Positions 50,051-57,887 of a stretch of DNA of 64,000 nt are shown here, in pieces. The DNA is from VRUE01 sp963717375 (GTDB lineage: Bacteria > Actinomycetota > Thermoleophilia > Solirubrobacterales > 70-9). Made by a program: the position numbers and the translations under genes. Position 1 is the stretch's first letter. Each line of letters opens with the position of its first letter. The DNA is taken from positions 1,302,001 through 1,366,000 of the forward strand of contig OY970329.1 of the NCBI GenBank assembly GCA_963717375.1. Direction: 5' to 3'. Below the pieces are notes generated by a model. It saw only the letters and a list, made by a program, of their open reading frames with translations, had not been told where the DNA came from and searched no databases.

Positions 50051-51436
50051 CTATCTCCGGACCCGCTCCCAGGCCTCGCTGAGCACGCCGTGGAGGACAT
50101 CGTGGATCTCTTCGAACTGCTCCGTATCGGCGATCAGCGGCGGCGCCAGCTGGACCACCGGGTCGCCGCGATCGTCGGCACGACAGATCAGCCCACGTTT
50201 GTAGAGCTCGCCGGAGAGAAAGCCGCGCAGCAGGTCCTCGGACTCCTCGTCGTCGAAGCTCTCTTTGGTCTCCCGGTCCTTGACCAGCTCGATCGCCTGG
50301 AAGTAGCCGGCGCCGCGCACGTCGCCGACGATCGGCAGGTCGTAGAGGGTCTCCAGCATCTGGCGGAACTCGCCCTCCTTGGCGAGCACGTGGCCGCAGA
50401 GGTCCTCGCGCTCGAAGATGTCGAGGTTGGCCATCGCGATCGCCGAGGCCAGCGGATGGCCGGCGAAGGTGAAGCCGTGGGAGAAGGAGGCGTCGCCCTG
50501 CATGAACGGCGCCGCGACGGCGTCGGAGGCGATCAGCGCGCCCATCGGCGCGTAGGCCGAGGTCAGCGCCTTGGCGACGGTGATGATGTCGGGGACGTAG
50601 CCGAAGCGTTCGCAGCCGAAGTAGTGGCCGAGGCGGCCCCAGGCGCAGATCACCTCGTCGGAGATCATCAGCACGTCGTAGCGGTCGCAGATCTCGCGCA
50701 CCCGCTCGAAGTAGCCGTCCGGCGGGACGATGCAACCGCCGGCATTCTGCACGGGCTCGAGGATCACCGCGGCGACGGTCTCCGGGCCCTCGAACTGGAT
50801 CCGCTCCTCGATCGCGGTCGCCGCCCAGAGCGGGTGGCGGTCTTCCGGCCAGCGATAGATGTTGGTGTTGGGCACGTGGCAGCCGCCGGGGACGAGCGGC
50901 TCGAACTGGGAGCGCAGCTCGGTGATGCCGGTGGCGGAGAGGGCACCAAGCGAGGTGCCGTGGTAGGCGATCTCGCGCGCGATCACCTTGTGCTTCTGGC
51001 CTTTGCCGAGCTCGCGGTGGTAGTTGCGGGCGAGCTTCAGCGCCGACTCGACCGACTCCGAGCCACCGGAGGTGAAGAAGACCCGGTTGAGGTCGGCGGG
51101 GGCGAGCGAAGCGAGCCGAGCGGCGAGTTCGATCGCGCGCGGGTGGGCATAGCTCCACAGCGTGTAAAAGTCGAGCTCGTCGACCTGGCGTGCCGCCGCT
51201 TCGCCCAGCTCGGTGCGGCCGTGACCGGCGTTGACACAGAAGAGACCCGACAGGCCGTCGAGGTAGCGCTTGCCGTGATCGTCGTAGACGTAGCAGCCCT
51301 CGGCGCGGGTGATGATCGGGATCTCGTGGCCCGGCCCGTAAGAGCCCATGCGCGAGAAATGCATCCAGAGATGTCGCTGTGCAAGGTCCTGCAGGTCGGT
51401 GTTGACCTCCGAGCCTGGACGCGATGCGACGGCCAT
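50051..51436 (-). CDS. Class III omega-amino acid (beta-alanine/GABA/putrescine):pyruvate aminotransferase
   Basis: A 461-residue class III PLP aminotransferase from the ATG at 51436, preceded by GAGGAG. HLWMHFSRMGSYGPGHEIPII, LDGLSGLFCVNAGHGR, FFTSGGSESVESALKLAR, DEVICAWGRLGHYFG, and the Schiff-base Lys in DIITVAKALTSAYAPMGA identify it. It resembles omega-amino acid:pyruvate transaminases that act on beta-alanine, GABA or putrescine-type amines. Pyruvate as acceptor fits the alanine dehydrogenase two genes downstream. It is divergent from the APC permease. Confidence 0.93.
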   Translation of the reverse strand: MAVASRPGSEVNTDLQDLAQRHLWMHFSRMGSYGPGHEIPIITRAEGCYVYDDHGKRYLDGLSGLFCVNAGHGRTELGEAAARQVDELDFYTLWSYAHPRAIELAARLASLAPADLNRVFFTSGGSESVESALKLARNYHRELGKGQKHKVIAREIAYHGTSLGALSATGITELRSQFEPLVPGGCHVPNTNIYRWPEDRHPLWAATAIEERIQFEGPETVAAVILEPVQNAGGCIVPPDGYFERVREICDRYDVLMISDEVICAWGRLGHYFGCERFGYVPDIITVAKALTSAYAPMGALIASDAVAAPFMQGDASFSHGFTFAGHPLASAIAMANLDIFEREDLCGHVLAKEGEFRQMLETLYDLPIVGDVRGAGYFQAIELVKDRETKESFDDEESEDLLRGFLSGELYKRGLICRADDRGDPVVQLAPPLIADTEQFEEIHDVLHGVLSEAWERVRR

Positions 51437-51653
51437 CCCATTCTCCTCTCGTGCTACGACGATATGGACAACGCTAGAACTGGTATAGCGCACTTGCAAT
51501 GTTCACTAGGGCACGTCACAGCGGTTCTCTTGTACTAACTGGACAAATAGATGGCTGGCTTTTGGGACATTTGCCACTTGTGCAGAACGGCCGATGGACC
51601 TACTTTCAAGCTGTCGCTGCGGATAGGCGCGGCGGGTCAACGAAGGAGACCGG

Positions 51654-53219
51654 ATGGAGAGCACAGCGGTTCCAGCTCCAGGTTCGCAAGACCCCGTCGC
51701 CCCGCCCGCCGGCAGCACCATCGACAAGGGCCTGAAGAAGAACGCGATCGGCTTCGTCTCCAGCGTCGTGATCGGCGTCGCCTCGACCGCCCCGGGCTAC
51801 AGCCTCGCCGCGACCCTGGGCTTCATCGCCGCGGCGGTCGCCCTGCAATCGCCCGCGGTGCTGCTGATCAGCTTCGTGCCGATGTTCCTCGTGGCGGCCG
51901 GCTACTACTACATGAACAAGGCCGATCCGGACTGCGGCACCAGCTTCTCCTGGGTGACCAAGGCGATGGGACCGCAACTGGGCTGGATCGCCGGCTGGAC
52001 GATCGTCGTCGCCGACGTGATCGTGATGGCCAACCTGGCGCAGATCGCCGGCCTCTATACCTTCGAACTCTTCAGCTGGACCGCCGCCGCCGAATCGACC
52101 GCTGCGGTGACGACGGTAGGGGTGATCTGGATCGTGATCATGACCGCGATCGTGGTGATCGGGATCGAGCTCTCGGCGCGCACCCAGGTCGGGCTGCTGG
52201 CGGCCGAGATCATCACCCTTGCCGCTTTCGCCATCGTCGCCCTAGTCAAGGTCTACTCGGGGGATGCGGGAGCGGCGTCGATCGATCCGAGCTTCTCCTG
52301 GATCAACCCCTTCAGCCTCAGCCCCAGCGAGATCTCCGCCGGGATGCTGCTCGCCGTCTTCATCTACTGGGGCTGGGATACGACCGCGACCGTCAACGAG
52401 GAGACCGAGGACCCAGGCGAGGCCCCTGGGCGGGCGACGGTGATCAGCACCCTGATCCTGCTCGGCATCTACATCGTCGTCGCGGTCGCCGCCCAGGCCT
52501 ACGCCGGCGTCGACGCGCTCGTCGCCAACCAGGAAGACGTGCTCAGCGCCCTCGGCCGAGAAGTCTTCGGCTCGCCCCTCGACAAGATCCTGATCATCGC
52601 CGTGCTCTCCTCGGCAGCGGCGTCGACGCAGACGACGATCCTGCCGACGGCGCGCACGACGCTCTCGATGGCGCGCGCCAACGCGATGCCGAAGAGCCTC
52701 GGCAAGGTCCACCCCCGCTTCCTCACGCCGCACATCTCGACCGTGCTGATGGGGGTCGCCTCGATCGTCTGGTACGTCGGCCTGACCCTGGTCAGCGAAG
52801 ACATCCTCTTCGACTCGCTGGCCGCGCTCGGCCTGATGATCTCCTTCTACATCGGCCTCACCGGCTTCGCCTGCGCGATCTACTACCGGCGCGAGCTCTT
52901 CCGCAGCGTCAAGAACTTCTTCTTCGTCGGCCTTGGCCCGCTGATTGGCGGACTGATCCTCTTCTACCTGCTGATCAAGAACGGGATCGAACTCTCCGAC
53001 CCGGCCAACTCCGAATCGGGCAACTCCTGGTTCGGGATCGGGCCGCCGCTTGTGATCGCCGTCTTCTTCCTCGTGCTCGGAGTACTGCTGATGTTCGTCC
53101 AGTGGCGAGCCGTGCCGTCCTTCTTCCGCCGCAAGCCAGAGGTCGCGCCGGCCGGGTTCCTCGAGGGCGAAGCGGTCCTGGATCCGGTCCCAATCGCCCG
53201 CGACCAGGAAGGGAAATGA
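51654..53219 (+). CDS. APC-superfamily amino acid/polyamine permease
   Basis: A 521-residue, ~12-helix transporter. The first helix region is IGFVSSVVIGVASTAPGYSLAAT, with the unwound substrate-binding GxG-type segment. Later come TSFSWVTKAMGPQLGWIAGW, FIYWGWDTTATVNEETEDPGEAPGRAT, and LSSAAASTQTTILPTARTTLSMAR, typical of amino-acid/polyamine permeases. The divergent placement to the transaminase operon and the UspA gene 1 bp downstream suggest uptake of the amine that the cluster degrades. GGAGA precedes the start. The 217-bp divergent region upstream probably holds PucR sites; I could not define them. Confidence 0.92.
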   Translation: MESTAVPAPGSQDPVAPPAGSTIDKGLKKNAIGFVSSVVIGVASTAPGYSLAATLGFIAAAVALQSPAVLLISFVPMFLVAAGYYYMNKADPDCGTSFSWVTKAMGPQLGWIAGWTIVVADVIVMANLAQIAGLYTFELFSWTAAAESTAAVTTVGVIWIVIMTAIVVIGIELSARTQVGLLAAEIITLAAFAIVALVKVYSGDAGAASIDPSFSWINPFSLSPSEISAGMLLAVFIYWGWDTTATVNEETEDPGEAPGRATVISTLILLGIYIVVAVAAQAYAGVDALVANQEDVLSALGREVFGSPLDKILIIAVLSSAAASTQTTILPTARTTLSMARANAMPKSLGKVHPRFLTPHISTVLMGVASIVWYVGLTLVSEDILFDSLAALGLMISFYIGLTGFACAIYYRRELFRSVKNFFFVGLGPLIGGLILFYLLIKNGIELSDPANSESGNSWFGIGPPLVIAVFFLVLGVLLMFVQWRAVPSFFRRKPEVAPAGFLEGEAVLDPVPIARDQEGK

Positions 53220-53220
53220 G

Positions 53221-53643
53221 ATGGGCCAGATAGTTGTCGGTTACGACGGCTCGGATTGCAGCCGAGCGGCACTCGCCGAGGGATTGCGGACAGCGAAGGC
53301 GCTGGGCGACGAGACCGTCGTCGTCTTCGGTTACTCGCCGCCGGGGCTCTGGGGCGGTGAGATCGTCGAACACGAGGAAGCGATCGAAGAACGCGGCAGG
53401 AAGGTGCTGGAGGAGGCCAGGCACCAGGCGGAGGCCGCGGGCGCGACGATCGAGCTCGAGCTGGTCGCCAAGCGGGGCTCGGAGGCGATCGTCGACGTGG
53501 CCGAGAAACGGGATGCGCGGATGATCGTCGTCGGCAGCTATGGGGATGCGCCGCTGAAGGGGATGATCCTTGGGTCGACCCCGAACAAGTTGCTGCATAT
53601 CGCGGACCGGCCGGTGCTGGTGGTTCCCGCGCAGCGGGGGTAG
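53221..53643 (+). CDS. Universal stress protein UspA family
   Basis: A 140-residue UspA-fold protein. IVVGYDGSDCSRAALAEGL is the start, and VVGSYGDAPLKGMILGSTPNKLLHIADRPVLVVP carries the G-x2-G-x9-G-S/T ATP-binding motif near the end. It is 1 bp after the permease, so co-transcribed; such permease-Usp pairs suggest ATP- or adenylate-linked control of transport (inference). A family A palindrome begins just after its stop. Confidence 0.92.
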   Translation: MGQIVVGYDGSDCSRAALAEGLRTAKALGDETVVVFGYSPPGLWGGEIVEHEEAIEERGRKVLEEARHQAEAAGATIELELVAKRGSEAIVDVAEKRDARMIVVGSYGDAPLKGMILGSTPNKLLHIADRPVLVVPAQRG

Positions 53644-53646
53644 GTG

Positions 53647-53724
53647 GGGCGTCTGGGGAGGGGTCCCCAAAACGCTCGGCAGGAGCCTCGCTTGAGTGTT
53701 TTGGGGACCCCTCCCCAGACGCCC
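53647..53724. repeat. Palindromic repeat, family A copy 3 (inverted orientation)
   Basis: Perfect 27-bp outer arms (GGGCGTCTGGGGAGG... to CCCCAAAAC) enclose, on the minus strand, ACTCAA, GCGAGGC, TCCT, GCCGAGC; the apical stem has two mismatches. It fills the gap between the convergent uspA-like and FAD oxidoreductase genes and probably terminates both. Confidence 0.86.
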
Positions 53725-53728
53725 TCTT

Positions 53729-55126
53729 CTATCGGCCGATGTGGAAACCGATTAGGTCCGGGATGCGAGCTAGCAAGGAGCTGAGGAGGTTCGGGGCGTG
53801 GCCGGTTAGCTCGGCTTGCTCCTTGCTCATGATTCCGGCGCGGATGGCCTCGCCGCCCAGCCAGTGGAAGGGCTCTGGGGGGAGCTTGGGTGGGGAGGGG
53901 TTGATGAAGGGGAGGCGGGATTGTTCGTCGTTGCGGTCCAGGGCCAGGGAGGCGAGGGTTCGGCCGACCATGTGGGATGGGCCTACTCCGTTGCCGGTGT
54001 AGCCGGCTGCCGCGAAGGCTCGGTTGCCGCGGAGGGGGAGGATCAAGGGGAGGTGGGTTGGTGAGGCGTCGATCGGGCCGCCCCAGGCGTGGGTTATGGC
54101 ACGGCCCTCTAGCCCAGGGAAGTAGTCCCAGAGGTGTTTGGCGGTGAGCGAGGCGACCTCGGCGTCCACCTCGGTGTTGCCGTGCAGGCGGGCGCCCATG
54201 CCGATGTGGCCGCCGCCCCAGCCAAAGGCGATGCGGCCATCCGGGGTGGTGCGGAAGTAGTTGATCAGGGCGCGGCTGTCGGTGATGCACTCGCCCCCGG
54301 TCCAGCCGATCTCCTCGAGCAGCTCCGGCACCGGCTCGGTGAGGACGATGTGCGACGAGGCGACCGAGAGACGGTTGTGGAACGGACCACCCGTCGCCTT
54401 GGCAGCAGCGCCGATCGCGAGCACGGCGCGCTGGGCCCGAACCACACCTCCGGCCGCATGCGCCTCGACGCCGGTCCCCAAGCCGACGACGCGGCCTACC
54501 AGCGAGCGCTCGTAGACCTCGACCCCACGCGCCCGCAGCCGCTCGCGCAGTCCGAGCGCGAGCCGCGCCGGCTGCACCGTGGCCGCCTTCGAATAGAAAG
54601 CTCCGCCCCTGAATGCAGGCGAGGCACAGCGCTCAGCCACCTGCGCCGGCGAGAGCAACTCGATCGCATCCTCCGCCCCCAGCTCCCGACAAGCATCGAG
54701 CGCCTTCTCCCAAACGGCATCGTGCGCCTCAGCGGTCGACACCTGCAGGTACCCCCCGTGCCTGTACCAAGCGTCAACCCCCTCCGCCTCGCAGAACTCC
54801 CCAATCCCAACCGCAGCCCCTTCGGCCGCCCGAGCAACAGCCAGCGCCCCCTCATCCCCCCACCGCTCCCGCATATTCGGCAGCGAGAACCACATCAAGT
54901 TGCAGAACCCCCCATTCCGCCCACTCGGCCCAAACCCACACCGATCTGCCTCAAGCAAAACCACCGAAGCCTCAGGCTCCAACTGCTTGATGTGCCAAGC
55001 AGCCCACATCCCCGTGTAGCCACCACCGACCACGACGACATCGGCGCTCCGCTCCCCCACAAGCTTCGGAGCAACCTCAATGGCCGGAGCCTCCTCAAGC
55101 CAATAACCGTGGGCATCGTGCTTCAC
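53729..55126 (-). CDS. FAD-dependent amine/amino-acid oxidoreductase (DadA/PuuB-like)
   Basis: A 465-residue DAO-family flavoenzyme. I place the start at GTG 55126 (VKHDAHGYWLEEAP); longer in-frame starts would pass through the palindrome at 55145-55220. The FAD motif is ADVVVVGGGYTGMWAAWHI; AVLAIGAAAK and FAAAGYTGNGVGPSHMVGRTLA are also present. The sequence type matches gamma-glutamylputrescine oxidase PuuB and glycine/D-amino-acid oxidases. Next to an amine permease, transaminase and aldehyde dehydrogenase, a role in polyamine or amine breakdown is likely. No clear Shine-Dalgarno is seen. Confidence 0.88.
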   Translation of the reverse strand: MKHDAHGYWLEEAPAIEVAPKLVGERSADVVVVGGGYTGMWAAWHIKQLEPEASVVLLEADRCGFGPSGRNGGFCNLMWFSLPNMRERWGDEGALAVARAAEGAAVGIGEFCEAEGVDAWYRHGGYLQVSTAEAHDAVWEKALDACRELGAEDAIELLSPAQVAERCASPAFRGGAFYSKAATVQPARLALGLRERLRARGVEVYERSLVGRVVGLGTGVEAHAAGGVVRAQRAVLAIGAAAKATGGPFHNRLSVASSHIVLTEPVPELLEEIGWTGGECITDSRALINYFRTTPDGRIAFGWGGGHIGMGARLHGNTEVDAEVASLTAKHLWDYFPGLEGRAITHAWGGPIDASPTHLPLILPLRGNRAFAAAGYTGNGVGPSHMVGRTLASLALDRNDEQSRLPFINPSPPKLPPEPFHWLGGEAIRAGIMSKEQAELTGHAPNLLSSLLARIPDLIGFHIGR

Positions 55127-55144
55127 AGGAGGACGAGTCTGGCA

Positions 55145-55220
55145 GGAGGAAAGGGTGTGCCTCTCAGGACACTCAAGAGCGGCTCCCGCCGCTCGTCCTG
55201 AGAGGCACACCCTTTCCTCC
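55145..55220. repeat. Palindromic repeat, family A copy 4 (between divergent starts)
   Basis: Perfect 26-bp outer arms (GGAGGAAAGGGTGTGCCTCT... to CAGGAC) enclose ACTCAA, the stem GAGCGGC/GCCGCTC and a TCCC loop. Unlike the other copies it lies between the 5' ends of two divergent genes (FAD oxidoreductase and enolase-like protein), so a simple terminator role does not fit. Confidence 0.88.
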
Positions 55221-55236
55221 CCCTACACTCCCCGCC

Positions 55237-56310
55237 GTGCCCACCTTCGACGCCCTAGCCGACCTGCCACTAGAGATCGAGGGCTACGAGCTACAGCCAC
55301 TGGAGCTTCACCTGCCCAGCTTCGAACGCCTGTGCACGGTGATCCATATGTGGGGCGCCGGCGAGGACGGCCTAGGCGAGGACGTCACCTACGACGCCGT
55401 CGACCACATCGCCCTCCAGGACGCCGGCCCCACGCTCGACCTGACCGGCTACGCCACGCTCGGCGAGTTCTGCGAGCTGATGGGCGACCTCGACACCTTC
55501 CCGGCAGAGCCCCAGCGCGACGTCTCGCGCCTCTACCGCCGCTGGGCCTTCGAGTCGGCGGCGCTCGACCTGGCGCTGCGCCAAGCGGGCAAGGGGCTCG
55601 CCGAGGTCGTCGGCCGCGGGCCCCGGCCGGTCACCTTCGTCGCCTCGATGCGCCTTGGCTCCGAGGACAGCCCCTCCTCGATCGACACCTTGCGGGCGAA
55701 GCTCGACCGCTATCCCGACCTGCGCTTCAAGCTCGACCCGACCAACGACTGGACCGATGAGTTGATCTCCGAGCTGGTCGAGACCGGCGCCGTCGACTCG
55801 CTCGACCTCAAGGGTCAGTACAAGGGCACCGTCGTCGACGTCGAGACCGACCCCGAGCTCTACGCCAAGCTGATCGAGGCCTTCCCCGACGCTTGGCTGG
55901 AGGACCCCGACGTCAACGACGAGACCCGGCCGATCCTCGAGCCGGTCCGCGACCGCCTCACCTGGGACGCGCCGATCCACTCGATCGCTGACATCGAGGC
56001 GCTGCCCTGGCCACCGAAGATGGTCAACATCAAGCCCTCGCGGGTCGGCGGCCTGCGCCAGCTTTGCGAGGCCTACGACTACTGCGCCGAGCGCGGCATC
56101 GGCGCCTACGGTGGTGGCCAGTGGGAGCTCGGCGTCGGCCGCGGCCAGATCCAGGTCCTCGCCTCGCTCTTCCACCCCGACACGCCGAACGACACCGCCC
56201 CCCGCGGCTACAACGAAGCGGAGCCGGAGGCCGGGCTGCCGGTAAGCCCGCTGGAGCCAAAGCTGAGTGCGAACGGGTTTCGGTGGGATGAAGGACGAGG
56301 GGGCGGGTAG
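55237..56310 (+). CDS. Enolase-superfamily protein, unknown substrate
   Basis: A 357-residue protein with the MR/MLE-type enolase fold. Candidate active-site pieces in order are RFKLDPTNDW, SLDLKGQYKG (Asp ligand), AWLEDPDVND (Glu ligand), APIHSIADIEALP (Asp), and MVNIKPSRVGGLRQLCEAYDYC (the C-terminal Lys). The N-terminal capping part is short and divergent. It is not clearly o-succinylbenzoate synthase or a dipeptide epimerase. Its last codons and TAG stop lie inside the left arm of a family B palindrome. It is divergent from the FAD oxidoreductase. Confidence 0.7.
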   Translation: MPTFDALADLPLEIEGYELQPLELHLPSFERLCTVIHMWGAGEDGLGEDVTYDAVDHIALQDAGPTLDLTGYATLGEFCELMGDLDTFPAEPQRDVSRLYRRWAFESAALDLALRQAGKGLAEVVGRGPRPVTFVASMRLGSEDSPSSIDTLRAKLDRYPDLRFKLDPTNDWTDELISELVETGAVDSLDLKGQYKGTVVDVETDPELYAKLIEAFPDAWLEDPDVNDETRPILEPVRDRLTWDAPIHSIADIEALPWPPKMVNIKPSRVGGLRQLCEAYDYCAERGIGAYGGGQWELGVGRGQIQVLASLFHPDTPNDTAPRGYNEAEPEAGLPVSPLEPKLSANGFRWDEGRGGG

Positions 56311-56396
56311 CCCCTCGCCCGTCCAATCGTCGGCCTAATTAGGCCGACGATTTGAGTATCCGCCCGTTCGAGGGGCTACCCGCCCCCTCGTCCTTC
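56290..56396. repeat. Palindromic repeat, family B copy 1
   Basis: Perfect outer arms of ~28 bp (GAAGGACGAGGGGGCGGGTA...; complement ends at 56396) enclose CCCGTCCAA (56318-56326), a fully self-complementary 24-bp apical palindrome centred on CTAATTAG (56327-56350), and TTTGAGTATCCGCCCGTT (56351-56368). The unpaired 9- and 18-nt parts are identical to copy 2 at 56999, whereas both stems differ but still pair. The enolase-like stop codon lies in the left arm. Confidence 0.9.
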
Positions 56397-56466
56397 GGCT
56401 AGCCAAATTCGCCGATTCAGCTACGTTGCGGTCAGACCGCCCCCCGCTGAGTAAGGAGAAGAAACG

Positions 56467-57003
56467 ATGGCCGAGAAAAGTTTTGCCGACGCGCTCAACG
56501 AGCAGGTCGCCAACGAGTTCGCCGCCTCGCAGCAGTACGTCGGGGCCGCGGTCTACTACGACGCCGAAACGCTGCCCCGCCTCGCCGCCTTCTTCTACCG
56601 CCAGGCGCTGGAGGAGCGCGAGCACGCGATGATGATGATCCAGTACCTGCTCGACGTCGGCGAGGGAGTCCACATCCCCGACATCAAGGCGCAGGAGACG
56701 ACTTACTCCGACGGCAGCGCTCCGGTGCGGATGGCGCTCGAGCAGGAGAAGCGGGTCAGCGAGGAGATCTTCGCCCTATTTGAGCTGGCGCGCGAGGTCA
56801 AGGACTATCGGGCCGAGCAGTTCCTGCAGTGGTTCGTCAAGGAGCAGGTCGAGGAGGTCGCGTTGATGGGCGACCTGCTGAACGTGGTCGAGCGGTCGAA
56901 GGAGAACCTGCTGCTGGCCGAGGATTACATCGCGCGGGAGAGCCTTGGCGAGGAGAGCGGCGACCCGACCGCTCCGCCTATGGCCGGAGGATCAGCCGGA
57001 TAA
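56467..57003 (+). CDS. Ferritin (non-heme, Ftn/BfrB type)
   Basis: A 178-residue ferritin. NEQVANEFAASQQYVGAAVYYD starts helix A with Glu ligands; QALEEREHAMMMIQYLLD gives the ExxH of the ferroxidase site; EQEKRVSEEIFALFELA and FLQWFVKEQVEEVALMGDLLNVVERS complete the four-helix bundle. It stores iron as a 24-mer. AAGGAG precedes the ATG. It is flanked on both sides by family B palindromes, and its TAA stop sits at the edge of the downstream one. Confidence 0.95.
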   Translation: MAEKSFADALNEQVANEFAASQQYVGAAVYYDAETLPRLAAFFYRQALEEREHAMMMIQYLLDVGEGVHIPDIKAQETTYSDGSAPVRMALEQEKRVSEEIFALFELAREVKDYRAEQFLQWFVKEQVEEVALMGDLLNVVERSKENLLLAEDYIARESLGEESGDPTAPPMAGGSAG

Positions 57004-57091
57004 AGAGGGGTGACCCTCGCCCGTCCAAGCGCCGGGCTAATTAGCCCGGCGCTTTGAGTATCCGCCCGTTCGAGGGTCACCCCTCTTTATC
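56999..57091. repeat. Palindromic repeat, family B copy 2
   Basis: Outer arms of ~21 bp (GATAAAGAGGGGTGACCCTCG and complement) enclose the same CCCGTCCAA and TTTGAGTATCCGCCCGTT as copy 1, around a different perfect 24-bp palindrome (GCGCCGGGCTAA and its complement). It spans the whole gap between the convergent ferritin and peptidase E genes; the ferritin TAA (57001-57003) and the first base of the peptidase TAG (57091-57093) lie in its arms. Confidence 0.9.
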
Positions 57092-57882
57092 TAGCCGAGC
57101 CAGCCGGCTCGTTTGCGCATCGATTTGATCCGGCGGAACTCGGCTATGTCCTCGCGAAGGGCAGCTGGGGCGGGAGCGGGCAGGAACCTTGCGGGGAGAG
57201 GTGACTCGACTACGCCTGTGCTGGAGCTTGTGACCTTGTAGGCCCTGGCGCCGCGGCGGGCTGTGACCGCTGATGGGGGGCCTGGGCCTTCCCAGATCAG
57301 GCCGGCGTAGTCGTCCAGGCCGTAGCCGTCGGGCATTCCGTTGCCGACGGCCTCCAGGTAGGCGGCGCGGCGCTCGGGCTCGTTGTTGTAGTGGACGCAG
57401 AGGCTGCCGCTGAGCAGGCCGAGGCCGGCCTCGGCCTCCGGGCGACCGGACGACTTGGTGATGCCCTCTTCGAACCAGCACATCGCGCCGGCGCTCTGGC
57501 CGGCGAGGACGATCCCCTGGCGCCAGGCGAGGCTGAGGATGGCGCCAAGCTCGTGCGCTTCCCAGACCGCCAGCAGGTTGACCAAGCTGCCGCCGCCAAC
57601 GTAGATCAGGTCCTGAGCGAGGAGGTGATCGCGCAGGGCCATCGGCCGCCGGCCGAGGCGGAATAGCGAGAGGTCCGAGGGATCGCAGGGCCGCTCACCG
57701 AAGGCGGCGTAGAAGCGGCCGATCTGCTCGGAGGTGTCGCCGCTGGCGGTGGGCAGGATGCAGATCCGTGGCCGCCCCCCGGCTCGCTCGGTCGCCAAGC
57801 GCAGCATCAGCTCGCTGACCGCGCGATCGGGCGGGCGCGAGGTGAAATCGTGACCGCCGAGGGTGAGGATGCGGGGCACCAT
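57091..57882 (-). CDS. Peptidase E-like protein (peptidase S51), second of tandem pair
   Basis: A 263-residue S51-type protein from the ATG at 57882. RILTLGGHDFTSRPPD opens the flavodoxin-like fold; ICILPTASGD, LIYVGGGSLVNLLAVW, and the nucleophile elbow LAGQSAGAMCWFEEG (Ser) are present, followed by CVHYNNEPERRAAYLEAV. Peptidase E cleaves Asp-X dipeptides in the cytoplasm; relatives include cyanophycinase. It is 5 bp downstream of a paralog of similar length. Confidence 0.88.
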   Translation of the reverse strand: MVPRILTLGGHDFTSRPPDRAVSELMLRLATERAGGRPRICILPTASGDTSEQIGRFYAAFGERPCDPSDLSLFRLGRRPMALRDHLLAQDLIYVGGGSLVNLLAVWEAHELGAILSLAWRQGIVLAGQSAGAMCWFEEGITKSSGRPEAEAGLGLLSGSLCVHYNNEPERRAAYLEAVGNGMPDGYGLDDYAGLIWEGPGPPSAVTARRGARAYKVTSSSTGVVESPLPARFLPAPAPAALREDIAEFRRIKSMRKRAGWLG

Positions 57883-57887
57883 CGACG

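Noticed and set aside
50045..51158. N-terminal ~370 residues of the longest pucR reading frame
   Set aside because: This extension is out-of-frame transaminase sequence; PucR domain homology starts at the ATG at 50042.
53221..55126. Complete Puu (gamma-glutamylated putrescine) pathway
   Set aside because: Only a PuuB-like oxidase, permease, transaminase and dehydrogenase are present; PuuA and PuuD genes are absent from the window, so the pathway name is not justified.
37238..57091. CRISPR array
   Set aside because: The dispersed palindromes are kilobases apart, differ in arm sequence, and lack regular spacers; no cas genes are present.
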